In this document: in pieces, positions 44,925-55,450 of the stretch
How positions within the stretch are numbered: position 1 is the stretch's first letter
Layout: the number at the start of each line of letters is the position of its first letter
From: Agarophyton chilense
Taxonomy: Eukaryota > Rhodophyta > Florideophyceae > Gracilariales > Gracilariaceae
Assembly (NCBI GenBank): GCA_030374765.1
Contig: JARGXX010000077.1
Coordinates: 1 to 64,000 of the forward strand
Reading direction: 5' to 3'
Length of the DNA: 64,000 nt
The notes under the pieces: generated by a model
Told to the model about the DNA's origin: nothing
Databases searched by the model: none
What the model saw: the letters and a program-made list of their open reading frames with translations, nothing else
Program-made: the position numbers and the translations under genes

Positions 44925-45164
44925 GTGCGCTGCAGCTGTAGAAAGAGCATCACCATGGGTTTCCCATACCGTCATGTAGTTCGATGCGCGATAGTGTCTG
45001 GGAAAGAGGTTCTACGTCAGCTGCGGTTTAACGAAGCACTCTCTGAGTACATTGCAATCGATAAATTGTTTGATACGTACTGGAAGAGAAACTCCGAGAA
45101 GTGGAACATTTCGAGAGTGTCCAAAATTCGTCAAACTGCCGATAGGATTGATGCAGATGCGTAA
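44925..45164 (+). pseudogene. SWIM-type zinc-finger part of the MULE transposase
   Basis: RCSCRKSITMGFPYRHVV matches the SWIM pattern CxCx(n)CxH, with the third Cys changed to Tyr. SWIM fingers follow the core in plant MULE transposases and aid DNA binding. The order and spacing behind the core are as expected. Confidence 0.6.
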
Positions 45165-45908
45165 AAGTTGAAGCTCTTACCCATGGATTGGGAGAAGGAC
45201 GACAACTCAGAGAAAGGTGATCTGGTAACCGGAAATTCGGACGTAGAGCTTCGGAACTACGGCCGTTATTCAGATGAAAAGGCCTTGTACGACCAGATAC
45301 ATCGCCTGGCTTCGAGCATGGGTAATGTTGCACTTCAGAAAGTACATAGCCTCCTTGGGACAGTAAAGAAAACGCTTTCCGATTTTTCTATTCCTTCACT
45401 GTCTCTAATAACAAAATTACAAACCTGAGAATCTAACGAATTCGGCGGGGAGCAACCACTTCGATTCCTCGTGGGTTGACCAAATGGACTTCTCCAAAAT
45501 CCTAAAACCAATCTTGTCATCTGTGAGGTCTTCAAAACGAACAAAGAGCTTCACTGAGAGGTTTACTACCAAAAAGCAACGACATGGTACTCCAAAGTCC
45601 TACCCTACTGCCGTTCATGGCTCTCAATCTCAAACCATGAGTCTACTCTACCAATCTGAGATACATAACGCACAGGCCAGAGAAATAGAAATAATAGAAA
45701 GTGTACACCACAAGAAAAAAAGATATAAAAGCAATCCTTTAGTATTATGAGTATTAACACTTACAAACTGCCTAAAATTCGCTTTATCTGCCACGTGATA
45801 CGGCGGCAGAGCGATCTTTGCTGCACGCACAAGATGTGCGTTATAATGATGGTCATGAGAACGGAGAACTGAAACTGAGGAGGACCGATGACTGCTCCAC
45901 CATATGTG
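45165..45908. other. MULE interior, C-terminal side
   Basis: Short open pieces at 45168-45428 and 45484-45750 probably continue the transposase or a second gene. I recognise no motif. Basic and Ser/Thr-rich toward the end. Confidence 0.3.
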
Positions 45909-45944
45909 CGGGAAGTCATTAGTCGCGCGACTAATGACTTCCCG
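45909..45944. repeat. Perfect 36-bp palindrome inside the MULE
   Basis: CGGGAAGTCATTAGTCGC is followed without spacer by its exact reverse complement. It lies 55 bp inside the right terminal repeat. A spacer-free palindrome of this length can extrude a cruciform or, as RNA, a hairpin, and could mark a site of foldback or hairpin-type repair. Confidence 0.95.
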
Positions 45945-45999
45945 AAAGGAGTAGTCATCTTCCATTCTCAGGTTTAAATGTCGCGCTGTTTTTCTTAGC

Positions 46000-46275
46000 T
46001 ACATGGCGAGGACTTGGTGCGAGGTGATTGGGGAAAAAGGAGCTCGAGTCGCGGCCGGCTTGCGCATTGGACGATGAGAGAGCAAGGACGATGTGAAAGA
46101 TGTGCGATTGGCCTGATACGCATATGCGCAAATACGCCATGCGGGCTCAGAGAGCGCACTCCGAGTTGGGGGCCACGGCGCATTGTACGGTATCTGAAAA
46201 GCGGCCAGAATTTTAGTTCGTCTACATCAAGTCTATTTCATACATAGCAGACGTCGTGTATTTTGGCCTTTCGCC
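46000..46275 (-). repeat. MULE right terminal inverted repeat
   Basis: Inverted match to 39888-40166; ends GGCCTTTCGCC at 46275. Confidence 0.92.
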
Positions 46276-46284
46276 GAGTGTGAT
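46276..46284 (+). repeat. Right 9-bp target-site duplication of the MULE
   Basis: GAGTGTGAT, identical to 39879-39887. Confidence 0.93.
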
Positions 46285-47579
46285 TTGGAAACAATTCTCA
46301 GTTCCGAATTTTGTTCCCAGTTCGGCCGCCATGTTTTTCATTCGTTGCGATCACTCTTCTCAATTTTCCAAGAAGAAACGCATCTCTTACATATGTACAA
46401 AAGTGACCAGCGTTCAAGACTTTTATATTCGTACCATCTATGCAAACGTCAGTACATTTCTCGCGTCAAATAGAGACACGGTTCTGTTTTTTCTACACAA
46501 AGACATCTTACGGGCTGCAAGGGGGTCTGACATCAGTCTTCGATGTCCGCTGCAACACCCGGTTCGTTCCCAACAGTCTTTAAATATTCAATCCTTCTCT
46601 TCCAAACTGTTCTTCTGTTCCAAACTGTTCTTCTGCGCTTTCCGGTTCGGCTCTCACAACTTCAACCGCACCAGCCACAATGATGGGCGTGGTAGAGCCC
46701 GTAACAGTGATCCCGCCAGCCGATGTCACAACTTTCCCCTCTCTCCCTCGGAAATCAATGCGAGTATCTCTTCAGATGGCAAACTCTCAGCGCATTTTGT
46801 CTCCCGACAAGTCAAAGCCAGGGCCTCTCAAGGACTACGCACTTATAATGCCTGTATATTTGCATTTGTATTTTATTTGCATTTACATCACGAGAGCATT
46901 GTTGAAATTACATTTGCAGCACGAGAGCATCAGAGAGCATCGTTGAATTTACATTTGCAGCACGAGAGCATCATAGAACAGTTGCTCTCTCGTTAGTATC
47001 ATTCTTGCCTATAAAGAGAGGACTTCTGTTCTGCCTCACTCAAAACAGAAGTCTTCAACTCACATCGTCTTGTTTTCAACCGGCCGACCTTCTAGGAGGG
47101 CCTCCTCAAACTAAGCTTCTAACCGTTTTAAATTGGAAGAAGAAGCTTGGGGAGCGTGTTTGGAGTCGTGCTACAATGCAGGTTGCGCTGAAACACATAT
47201 TTAATGTATTAGGGTGCTGTTCTTTCGAGGCAATTGCGGGTTTGGTCTGCGATGTGTTTTGGTTGGTCAGTACTGCACAGTTGACTACATTTGTAGCAAA
47301 CATAGCATACCCGGAGAGCAAATAAGATAAAACAGACCGAGAGGAGCAGGGGAAGAAGAAGCTTAGGACTAAAATGAGACAAATCCTCCAAGGTTTTATA
47401 CAACCAAGACCCTCGGAGATGCTTGAGGGTGAATCCATTTCTTTTTCTTCCGGCAGTGCTACACTTACAAGTGCATTGTGCTTGGTAACCACATTGCCAA
47501 GCCTAGCACTACGATTCCGCACAAAACAAAAAAAGAATCCTCAATCGCCAGATCTCCAAGATTATCGAATCCAAGTATG
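46285..47579. other. Spacer right of the MULE, with short tandem repeats
   Basis: An open frame (46256-46996) crosses the MULE border, so it cannot be an old gene. About 46880-46985 holds three imperfect copies of a 26-41-bp unit around ACATTTGCAGCACGAGAGCA. Remaining sequence 47000-47579 may include the decayed 5' part of the E(z)-like gene (Lys-rich piece 47374-47580). Confidence 0.4.
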
Positions 47580-48700
47580 AAGATGGAATGAAAAAGAAAT
47601 GCTGGCTCCTCAAAGAGTTCCTAGCAGAATGTGAATTATGGTGGATAGATGCTGAACGCGATGCTCGTAGAGCGGTGGATGTGAGAGCGCTGATTCCCGA
47701 ATTACACACCGTTATCGGGGCTGATTCGTGTCGAATTGAAAGCTCTTGCAATTCATACTTGCTTCTCACTACTTGAAATTGGAACTCATCTGTTTTCGCG
47801 TCAGCTATTTATTCATTGTGATCGAAGGAATCCTGCCTGTCGAATCCAAGCAGAAAGGCCGGCGACGATTTCGCAAATCTCCGTACAGCGTTAATAGCTC
47901 CTAGTCCAAGCTCAAAAAGTTGCGCATGTAAGACGAAAAAGGTCTGAAAGGTGGTCTCAAAAAAGATTTTGAGCCTTGCAAGCACCCCGGGTCTTGTACA
48001 ACGAAGTCTTGTCTGTGTTATTTGAATGGTGTCGATTGCGAGAAGTATTGATTTTGTAATCACACTAGATCCCATCAAGACCGCCAAGAACGCAAATTAA
48101 TCTGTGCAAACGCTTTGAAGGGCTGTTCTTGCCAACCTTCGAAAGCATTTGTTATTCGTGGAAACGGGAATGTGATCCAGATCTTTGGAAAAACTGTCAC
48201 GATTGTAAAGAAGAACGTGGTAGATAAAGCTGTACGAACAATGGGTTACTGATGGGAAAATGGAAGGGAATCGTCGAGAGTCATTCTGAAACTCATGGTT
48301 GGAGAGCGTTTGCAACGACCTCTATTGCGTAGAATGAAGACATTAGAGAATATGTGGGCGAGATTGTCGATCAAGAACATGCGGATCGGCGACGTCGATT
48401 TTATGACGAAGTTCAGTAATATTTTTTCTGTAATATGTTAGACGATTATGCGCTAGACTCCACTCGAATCGGTAACAAATTGCGGTATTGTCACCATGCC
48501 TTTGAGCCCAGCTGTTAGAATCGGCTAATGCGGGTAGCAGAAGATATACGAGATGGTCTGTACGCCAAGTGAGACATTGCAATGCATGAAGAGTCGTTTT
48601 CTTACTACAAATACAAGTCCGGGCCGGACTGGGCTGTACCTGCGAAGGATAAGAAACGGAACCGGCAGTTCGGGAACAAAGTAGCGTTATTAGTGTACTG
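47580..48700 (+). pseudogene. E(z)-type histone H3K27 methyltransferase pseudogene (CXC-SET)
   Basis: Pieces in order match Enhancer-of-zeste proteins. From about 47964, a CXC domain (EPCKHPGSC, CEKY then a stop where Cys is expected, KGCSCQ). Near 48160, RECDPDL.KNC in another frame. From about 48290, SET segments (HGWRAFA, IREYVGEIVDQEHADRR.FYDE). Then DSTRIGNKLRYCHHAFEPSC (RKGNKxxxxNHS equivalent), LYAK, and near 48605 YYKYKSGPDWA (FYDYRY equivalent). Several stops and frame changes make it a pseudogene. Intact E(z) is the catalytic subunit of PRC2. The 48700-49057 tail (48745-48933 open piece, Lys-rich) may be its C-terminal extension. Confidence 0.78.
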
Positions 48701-49057
48701 AACGGGCAACATCAAATCAAATCGAAGATGGCGCTGCTTCTAATATGGAGAGTGGCAATGAGGGAGTCATGGAAGACCCTCCTGTGGTCCCTAAGATCAA
48801 GAAAGCAAAGGTTGTCCATGCGTTTAAACGCTCTGTCGAAAAGAACAAAGAAACCAAGGTACTTCGACGAAATTGGTCCTCGACTAAAGATTTAATGACT
48901 CGAAAGAATAGTGAAGTACAGCAGCAGCGGTAGCCATCCACCTCAGAAAATTCACAGCAAGTACAGGGACTCATCTCTGAATGGTGTGGGGTGTTAAGGA
49001 GAGTTGTTTTGAGAGCGACACATGCTGGTTCTATTGAACATCCTTTATTGACGTCCG

Positions 49058-49690
49058 TCCCGCGACGGAACGTGCTCGGTGTGCACGCCCAAAAATAACC
49101 CGGCCTCAGCTGGGTGGGCACATGAGTGCCAGCCGGATGACCCCATGAGCCGGACATCGAGGCGCTCCCAGCCGTCGTCGACAAGTACTGCGCCGGCGAA
49201 CTGCGCCTCACAGTAGAGCAGAACGTCGTCTTCATCAATTTCACCACCGACCTGGTGCTCAACATGCTCAAGGAACCTATCATTGAAAAGTTCGCCGTTT
49301 ATCCGGGACGCATCATAAACAGCTTCATGTCGTGCCTAGTTGGACAATTCTGTGGATTGGCGCTCATCGAGATCAAGAACCACGCCACTGCTCTAGCTGA
49401 CGAGCTGTAGTGCCCCGTTCACGTCCCTCACGACGTGCGCATTCACTGGACCGGTTTCCCACACAGCTGTGGACAGGTGCAAGTGGCTGACATCAAGCTC
49501 AGGGGCTGCCCCGCCCTTTTGGAAGGGAAGGCAGTGGATGCAGTGCCCGTGTTCGTGAGCGGTCGCATATGTTAGAAAGCGCGCCTTGGTGAGGAGATAA
49601 TGAAGGACGTGCTGGCCACAAGCGAGCACCTCGTACTCGTGTTGGCGGATTTTTCGGTTGAGCGCTTCAGCGCTACGCTCAGGCTTTGAG
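49058..49690 (+). pseudogene. Ferredoxin-nitrite reductase pseudogene, C-terminal ~200 residues
   Basis: Starts with RRNVLGVHAQK and GLSWVG, continues through KYCAGELRLTVEQNVVF, then SCLVGQFCGLALIE and IHWTGFPHSCGQVQVADI, and ends near VERFSATLRL, which is the usual C-terminus. The siroheme/4Fe-4S ligands should be a C-x5-C pair and a C-x3-C pair. The first pair is present; in the second the first Cys is Phe (TGFPHSC instead of TGCPNSC). In-frame stops lie near 49099, 49408 and 49573. The N-terminal half is absent. The intact enzyme reduces nitrite to ammonium in plastids. Base composition is GC-richer than the flanks, as expected of a recently dead gene. Confidence 0.85.
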
Positions 49691-50989
49691 AGCGCCTTGT
49701 GATTTAATTTCTTCATCGGAAAAGTGCGGTGGCCTTTAAAGCATCCATGTATATTTACAAGTCAGAAAGGTTAGAAACAACACCTTTATTATCTACTCAT
49801 TGAATCAATTGTTGTTGTTTTATACTTTTTCGTGGGTACTTTGTTCGGTTTGAGCATGAATGGACGCGACTCCGATGTTGGAGTTTGTTCGAGTGGGAAT
49901 GGGGGTGCGTTGGAGGCGTGGATGGCGAGCTACGTGGAAGAGGTGAACGGGGAGATTTGGGCTGTTGCTGAGGAGATTGGGAAGGCTGTGGAAGAAGAAA
50001 TGCGGCGGGTTGGAAAGGTGTTTGCGCCAAAAGTGATGGAGAAAGGGCGGTAGCGGGAGCATGATGTGAGGGAGTGCGTTACAAAGCAGTTCAGGGGGGT
50101 GAGGGGGCGGGAAAAAAGCCCGGTGAGCGTCTTGTGAGGGAGAAGAGGGCTATGAAAAGACGTGATAGCCAGCTGAAAAAACGCGTTTTGGGAGATTTGA
50201 AAGTGGTGAGGGAGCGAAGACGGAAACGGAGCAGCATCTGACGAAGGAGATCAACGAGGTGAGCGAGAGAGAGCACCAGTTTTAGGGCCGTGCTCCCCAC
50301 TTGAGAGGGCTTTGAAGGGACTGCAGAGGTTTATGGGGGGTGGAAGGGGAGAACCGAGAAAGAGAAAATTTGGAAATTAGTCTTCTTTACGACCGGTCGA
50401 AGGGTCGAAGGGGGATGGGGGGGACGAAGTGAGGGTGGGGAAGAAAAGGGTGATAACTGCAGTAGATTTGGGACAGAGATTGAGAAGGAAGATTGATAGT
50501 GAAGGGAATTGGCAGAGGGAATTGGAGAGTTTTGTGGGGGAAGAGGAGGAGGTTAGGGCGAATGGGCTTTTGGGGGATGAGAAGAATGAGTGCGGAGGTG
50601 GAGAGGACTCAGAGAGCTGAGGAAAGCGGCGTGATGAGGCAGAGAGTGTACCCCGGGAGTTTTATACGATGTTGTTTCCGGAGAGGCAATGGCCGGATGC
50701 TAAATTATTTTTTGGGTTCCGATGTAGCGGAAGGCAGTTGATTGAGTAAATTTGTTTCGATAAAAAAATGGTGGCTAATCGGTGATGCTGGGGACGTTAG
50801 TGAATAAAAAACTAGAGACAAAAGGAGAGAATATTGAACTAACATTGGAATGCGACTAGCACTGTGGGTTCTAGGAGGAGTGGAAACAAAATATCCAAAA
50901 ATTTGAACTTTGTACAGTGCAACTGGTGTGAACTGGCGCGAACTGCAATTCCGCTAAAACTTTCAAGAGGTAGCGCTCCAACATAGCTA
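49691..50989. other. G-rich spacer with small unidentified frames
   Basis: Open pieces at 49832-50053 (acidic, helical) and 50429-50620 resemble in style the plus-strand G-rich frames of 34-38 kb, and may be a shorter member of the same element group. No motif recognised. Confidence 0.3.
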
Positions 50990-51040
50990 TGTAGCACACT
51001 AAATTAGCCTTTCGGGAACAGAGACGAACGGAGGTCCTTT
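50990..51040 (-). repeat. Third copy of the CTAGC/CCGAGAACACAGACG-type end
   Basis: CTAAATTAGCCTTTCGGGAA followed by CAGAGACGAACGGAGG matches the right end at 39580-39620 (CTAGCTTTCCGAGAACACAG, then ACGTGAACGGAGG). It lies directly before the third retrotransposon fossil. Confidence 0.55.
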
Positions 51041-51049
51041 CTCTCAAGG

Positions 51050-53640
51050 ATTAGAGTCAAAGATCGAAAAGTTCGCTGATCAGATGGCACAGTTGGCTCT
51101 TATGGTTAAGAAGTCCCCAACGGAACCCCGGGATCTAGATAAATCTTGTTTATACTGAAAAAAGATTGGACATTTTTCCTCCCCATTATGATTCAAACCC
51201 CCTTCGTGATAAAAGATGCGACGGATATGGCAAGATGGGACACACTGAGATGACCTGTTGGCGTAAGATCGGGCCAGAAGAAGCTCAAAGACTACCCAAT
51301 GGATTAGAAGAGAAGAGAAAGCATTCGAACTAGTCAAGAAGCGGGACAAAGCCTGCTTCAATTGTAATGAAGAATTTGGGGACGGCCAATGTTGTGGCTA
51401 CAAGAAAAAAACTGTAAACGGACAAACATTCTCATAACAATCCCACTAGGATGAAAAAGCTTCTATTCCATTCTTGCTGAACTCACCTCGTCATGAAAGA
51501 CTGAACCATCAGAAGAATGATGAAAACAAGCAGAGAAAGCCGAAACAGAAAAAGTTGAAGAAAGAAAATATACGAGACCATGCAAGGAAATATAATGTGA
51601 TAACGAGATTGGCGAATGCCTCTCCTGGGATCACGTTTGGGCAGTTGATTGTTGAAGATGCCGATGATGCTAAGAAATAAATCAGGAAGCTCATCAGCCG
51701 CCAGAAAACTGTTCGTTGACCTTTTGCTGACCCTGTAGGCAAACATCCGAGATGTCTAAAAGCTGTCCCTGTTGGAATAATTGGGGCAAAACTGAAGCAT
51801 TATTGGATTCTAGCGTTGTTCCTAACTTAATACAAACATATTTCTGCGACAAACTATCTTTGGATCCTACCAAATCCTCAAAAAGAATCACCGTAGCCCC
51901 CGGTGATAGCTCCCTTTGCAAGGGAGCTTTCCATGAAGTGCAGTTGGTGCCGTGAAAGTTCCACTAGATCCTTTTCATTGAAGAACCACTTTTCGATGTC
52001 ATAATCGGGTATCAAACTTTGGAGATGTTGCAAGCCTTCTTTGACCTCGGTAACCAGGAAGTGAAGATGAAGAACACCGGACGAATAGTTGTACTTGGTT
52101 ATGACAATTCCCGTGTTAATGTTTTAGAGAAAGAAGACTCTGAACCAGACAGCGATGAACTTACATCTGATTCGGATACTGCTGTCGAGGAATCTAAATC
52201 TGACTATAAAGAACTAGTTTTAGCTCTCACAGAAAAAAAAATACCGTGATGAAACCAGATCTGAACGTCCTTGGATCTAATTCTCAGGATAAACCTCCGT
52301 TTTCTAAACTGTCTCATTTACCTACGGAACAAAAGGAAGTATTTATTTCGAATCTGATGGAGACTAACTTAATCGCTTGAAAACAAACGGATCTCCGTTT
52401 TGCTGAATTTATAGTATCACATTCTTTTGAGATCATGCCCAGCAATTTTATGTATCCCAGGGCTATAATAATGTCTCCGAAGCGTAATGAGTTCATACGG
52501 AAGGAGATAGACCTACTACTTGATGCTGGCATCATTACACCTTCAGCATCTGGATTGTTCTTTCTAATCCTCATTGCAATCAAGAAAGATGGGAGTCCCA
52601 GATTCTGTGTGAACTACGGGGAACTCAACAAGATTATGAAAGCTGATCGTTTTTTTTTCGTCGTATGGAAGAGATCTTTGATGAATTAGTAGGATTCTGT
52701 CTCTTCACAACGCTAGATTTGTTCTCTGGGTACTGGCAAGAGGGAATGTCAGAAGAATGCAAAGCGATGATTCCTTTTTTATGTAGATATGGAACTTTCA
52801 CGTTTGAAGTTATGCTATTTGGCCTTATGAATGCCCCTTCCACTTTTCAGCGTATAATGGACTTTTTCCTTCGTGGTCTTTTCTTTGTCCTGGTCTATAT
52901 TGAAGACATTGTAATTTTCCCGAGAAGTCTTGAGGAACATGTGAAGAACATCAAACTCAATTTGAAAAAGATAAGAAAGCATAATCTTAAGCTGAAATTA
53001 TACAAATGTTTCTTCGCTCTTTCGAAAGTATTGTTACTCGATCAAGTCATTGACAAGAACGGTGTTTTTGTGGATCTATCAAAGATCTAAAGAATCCAAA
53101 AAGCACCGACACCTTCAACGATTACTGAACTTAGGTCATTTCTTGGTCTACCTGGGTTCTATAGTCGTTTTATACAAAACTTTGGCGAGACTTCAGCTTA
53201 GCTTCACAGTGCTACATCCGAGAACAAGAAGCTGACATGTACAAATGATATACTGGAAGCCTTCCATGAGTTGAAAGAGAAGCTAACAAAACCACCAGTT
53301 TTATCATCTCCCAAATTTGAGAAAGCTTCCATTCTGGAAACCGATGCTTAAAGTGTTTTGTTGGGAGCCGGTTCATCGCAGAAAAAGGAAGATAATAAGA
53401 TCCATCCATTACAATTTGCTATTCGTACGATGACTGCAGCGGAAAGTAATTATTTGGCCACTGAGCGAGAATCTTTAGTAGTCATATTTGCGCTGAAGAA
53501 GTTCGGGTGTATCTACTGTCATCCATCTCTTTCAAAGTTTTTACTGATCATATGGCCCTTTGATATGCCTTCCAATATTTACTGCAAAAAACCAGATTTG
53601 GGTACAGATTGAAAGCATTTATTTTTGTTATCACATCTCC
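51050..53640 (+). mobile_element. Old Ty3/Gypsy-type retrotransposon fossil
   Basis: Plus-strand order: gag zinc-knuckle remnants (51.1-51.4 kb), an aspartic-protease-like segment (51.75-52.2 kb), reverse transcriptase (52.3-53.1 kb; FGLMNAPSTFQRIMD and a Y-x-D-D-like YIEDIVIF block) and RNase H remnants (53.3-53.6 kb). Integrase and LTRs were not found. Many breaks (more than ten by eye). Clearly older than the two fossils at 15.6-23.8 kb. Confidence 0.82.
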
Positions 53641-55450
53641 TTTAGAAGTCCTGTAAAGATTATACACGCTTGCTCTTCGTTAACGCAGAAGTGGGAAGGC
53701 TGAAAAAATCGTTACACGTCCGGAGTGTCTGACCGGAATCCAAGGCGTCTGACCTCTAGTGACTACTGACCTACGTCTTTGGTTGCGTTCATTTAAAAAG
53801 ATCAAGAAAAAGATGTTTATATCGGAATACTTCTACCTTATTTGGGCCATTCAGTAACGGAAAAGGCTTATTTTCGCCGAAGTTTACTCTGAAGTCTGGC
53901 CCACAGCGTCACAGTCAAAGATGGCGCCCACAATATACGGAGCGTATCAAGAACATATCCCTTCCTAAAACCGGGCCAAAATGGCGTTTTCTGTACTGTA
54001 GAGCCATTTTTTCACCGAATAAAACCTTATTAGTCAAACAAACCTTGTTTCTTAAACATATCTTTCATTCGATATAGAGCTCTAGAATGACTTTTGTACC
54101 GCTTTTATATCTCCAAAAACATATGTAAATTATTAGATTAGACCCAAAAAGGCATGATCATAACTGTTATAGCGCAAAAAATATAAAAAGCCCAAAAGCG
54201 AACAATTAATACAGCAAAATCTGTTTGGTATGATTTCAAGCAATGTTTGAGCCATACCACCTTATTTTTAACACAAAAGCGCGTGGAAGTATGCTGCATT
54301 TGTTCCGTAATACGTCATTGTGCAAAAACAATTGAATCAAAACGGTTTTTGAATGTAAAATGTTCTTATATATGACGCAAATTAAAAAGTCAAAATTGGC
54401 TCAACTTTACAACAACAAAAGAACCTTCTTTTAAAAACGCGCCATAAATGCAAACGTTCTTTTTGTCGCTCATAAAAGCCTCATTAAAAAAGAGTATGAA
54501 AAAAGATATTTTTTGCACGAAAAATGTGAATATGGACTGACCAGATTTCTATAAATTTTATTAGCATGATAATTACAAAACGAATTTGAGTTTTGTAAGA
54601 CATTTCTTTGGATTAGCATCTGGGATGGTTTTAGATGGCATATTCAAAATGAAACTAACATAAATAGCATTTTCAAAGCTTCAATGACTTAGAAAGTTAT
54701 GTGCTACTTTATTCTTACTTTACGTATGAATTAAATTATGATTTTTAGCAGGATAGTGCGCTTGTAAAAAAGTCAAATGTTTAGAAGCAGTACATGAATG
54801 GTTTAAATATGACTGATACGGATCTTTCATGACAACTTTCCGATGTACATTTTATTGAAAACACCTATAGAGTGATAGATTAGATGATTTATGGGCAAAT
54901 TAGACAGTTCAGTACAGCTTTTTATTCGAATATTTGTATTACAAATTACTGTGACAAAATTACCTTTACTTTAATTAATTTTTTTATTGAATGAATGATA
55001 ACACACTCTACAAGTGTCAGTAGGGTTAAAGAGGCGAAAGCAAACTACTGAAAGCGCGCTGTAGAGAATATGACTGACGAAAGGATATGTTTTTGAAACA
55101 TTTTGAGTTGATGTTTTTCATGTGTTGTTTTCATTGAGTGTACTGTAGTCGAAAAGATTTACGAAATTTTTGTGCAAGGGATATGTTTTTGAAACAGACT
55201 TCATATAAATTTCGTTTAATGTTTTGTCGACAGGGGTGGTTTCTGTTGCAGTATTTGTTCACAGAATTATCTACGAGATGCATTTAACAAGTGTGATGGA
55301 AGGGCGTGGTTCTTTTGACCATTTGGTTGCGTTTTTGCTTTTGAGTAAAGATTCTATTTTTGAGGTATAGAAACTTCGCTGAGTGTACACCATCCCAATT
55401 TAAGCCTCTAATTAAGCCGGTGTGATTGCTACCGACAGGGATTTTGGGAC
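53641..55450. other. AT-rich gene-free tract
   Basis: From about 53800 to 55260 the sequence is conspicuously AT-rich, with long A and T runs and no open frame of note. It separates the element graveyard on the left from ordinary genes on the right. It could be a decayed element, a scaffold-attachment-like region or a replication origin; nothing decides between these. Confidence 0.5.

Larger units (their letters stand above)
39888..46275 (+). mobile_element. Mutator-like element (MULE), 6.39 kb, full-length but decayed
   Basis: Long terminal inverted repeats (39888-40166 and 46000-46275) start with GGCGAAAGGCCAAAATACAC and are flanked by 9-bp duplications. The interior holds, left to right on the plus strand, a Ulp1-like protease, a zinc-finger-like N-terminal transposase part, the MULE catalytic core and a SWIM-like zinc finger. 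Stops interrupt the proteins. The two repeats differ at perhaps one base in ten, so the insertion is not recent. Ulp1-bearing MULEs are known from plants. Confidence 0.92.

Noticed and set aside
46256-46996. 246-codon plus-strand frame
   Set aside because: It starts inside the MULE terminal repeat, crosses the insertion border and ends in tandem repeats, so it cannot be an established gene.
48717-49283. 188-codon minus-strand frame
   Set aside because: It is antisense to the nitrite reductase and E(z)-region relics; no motif of its own.
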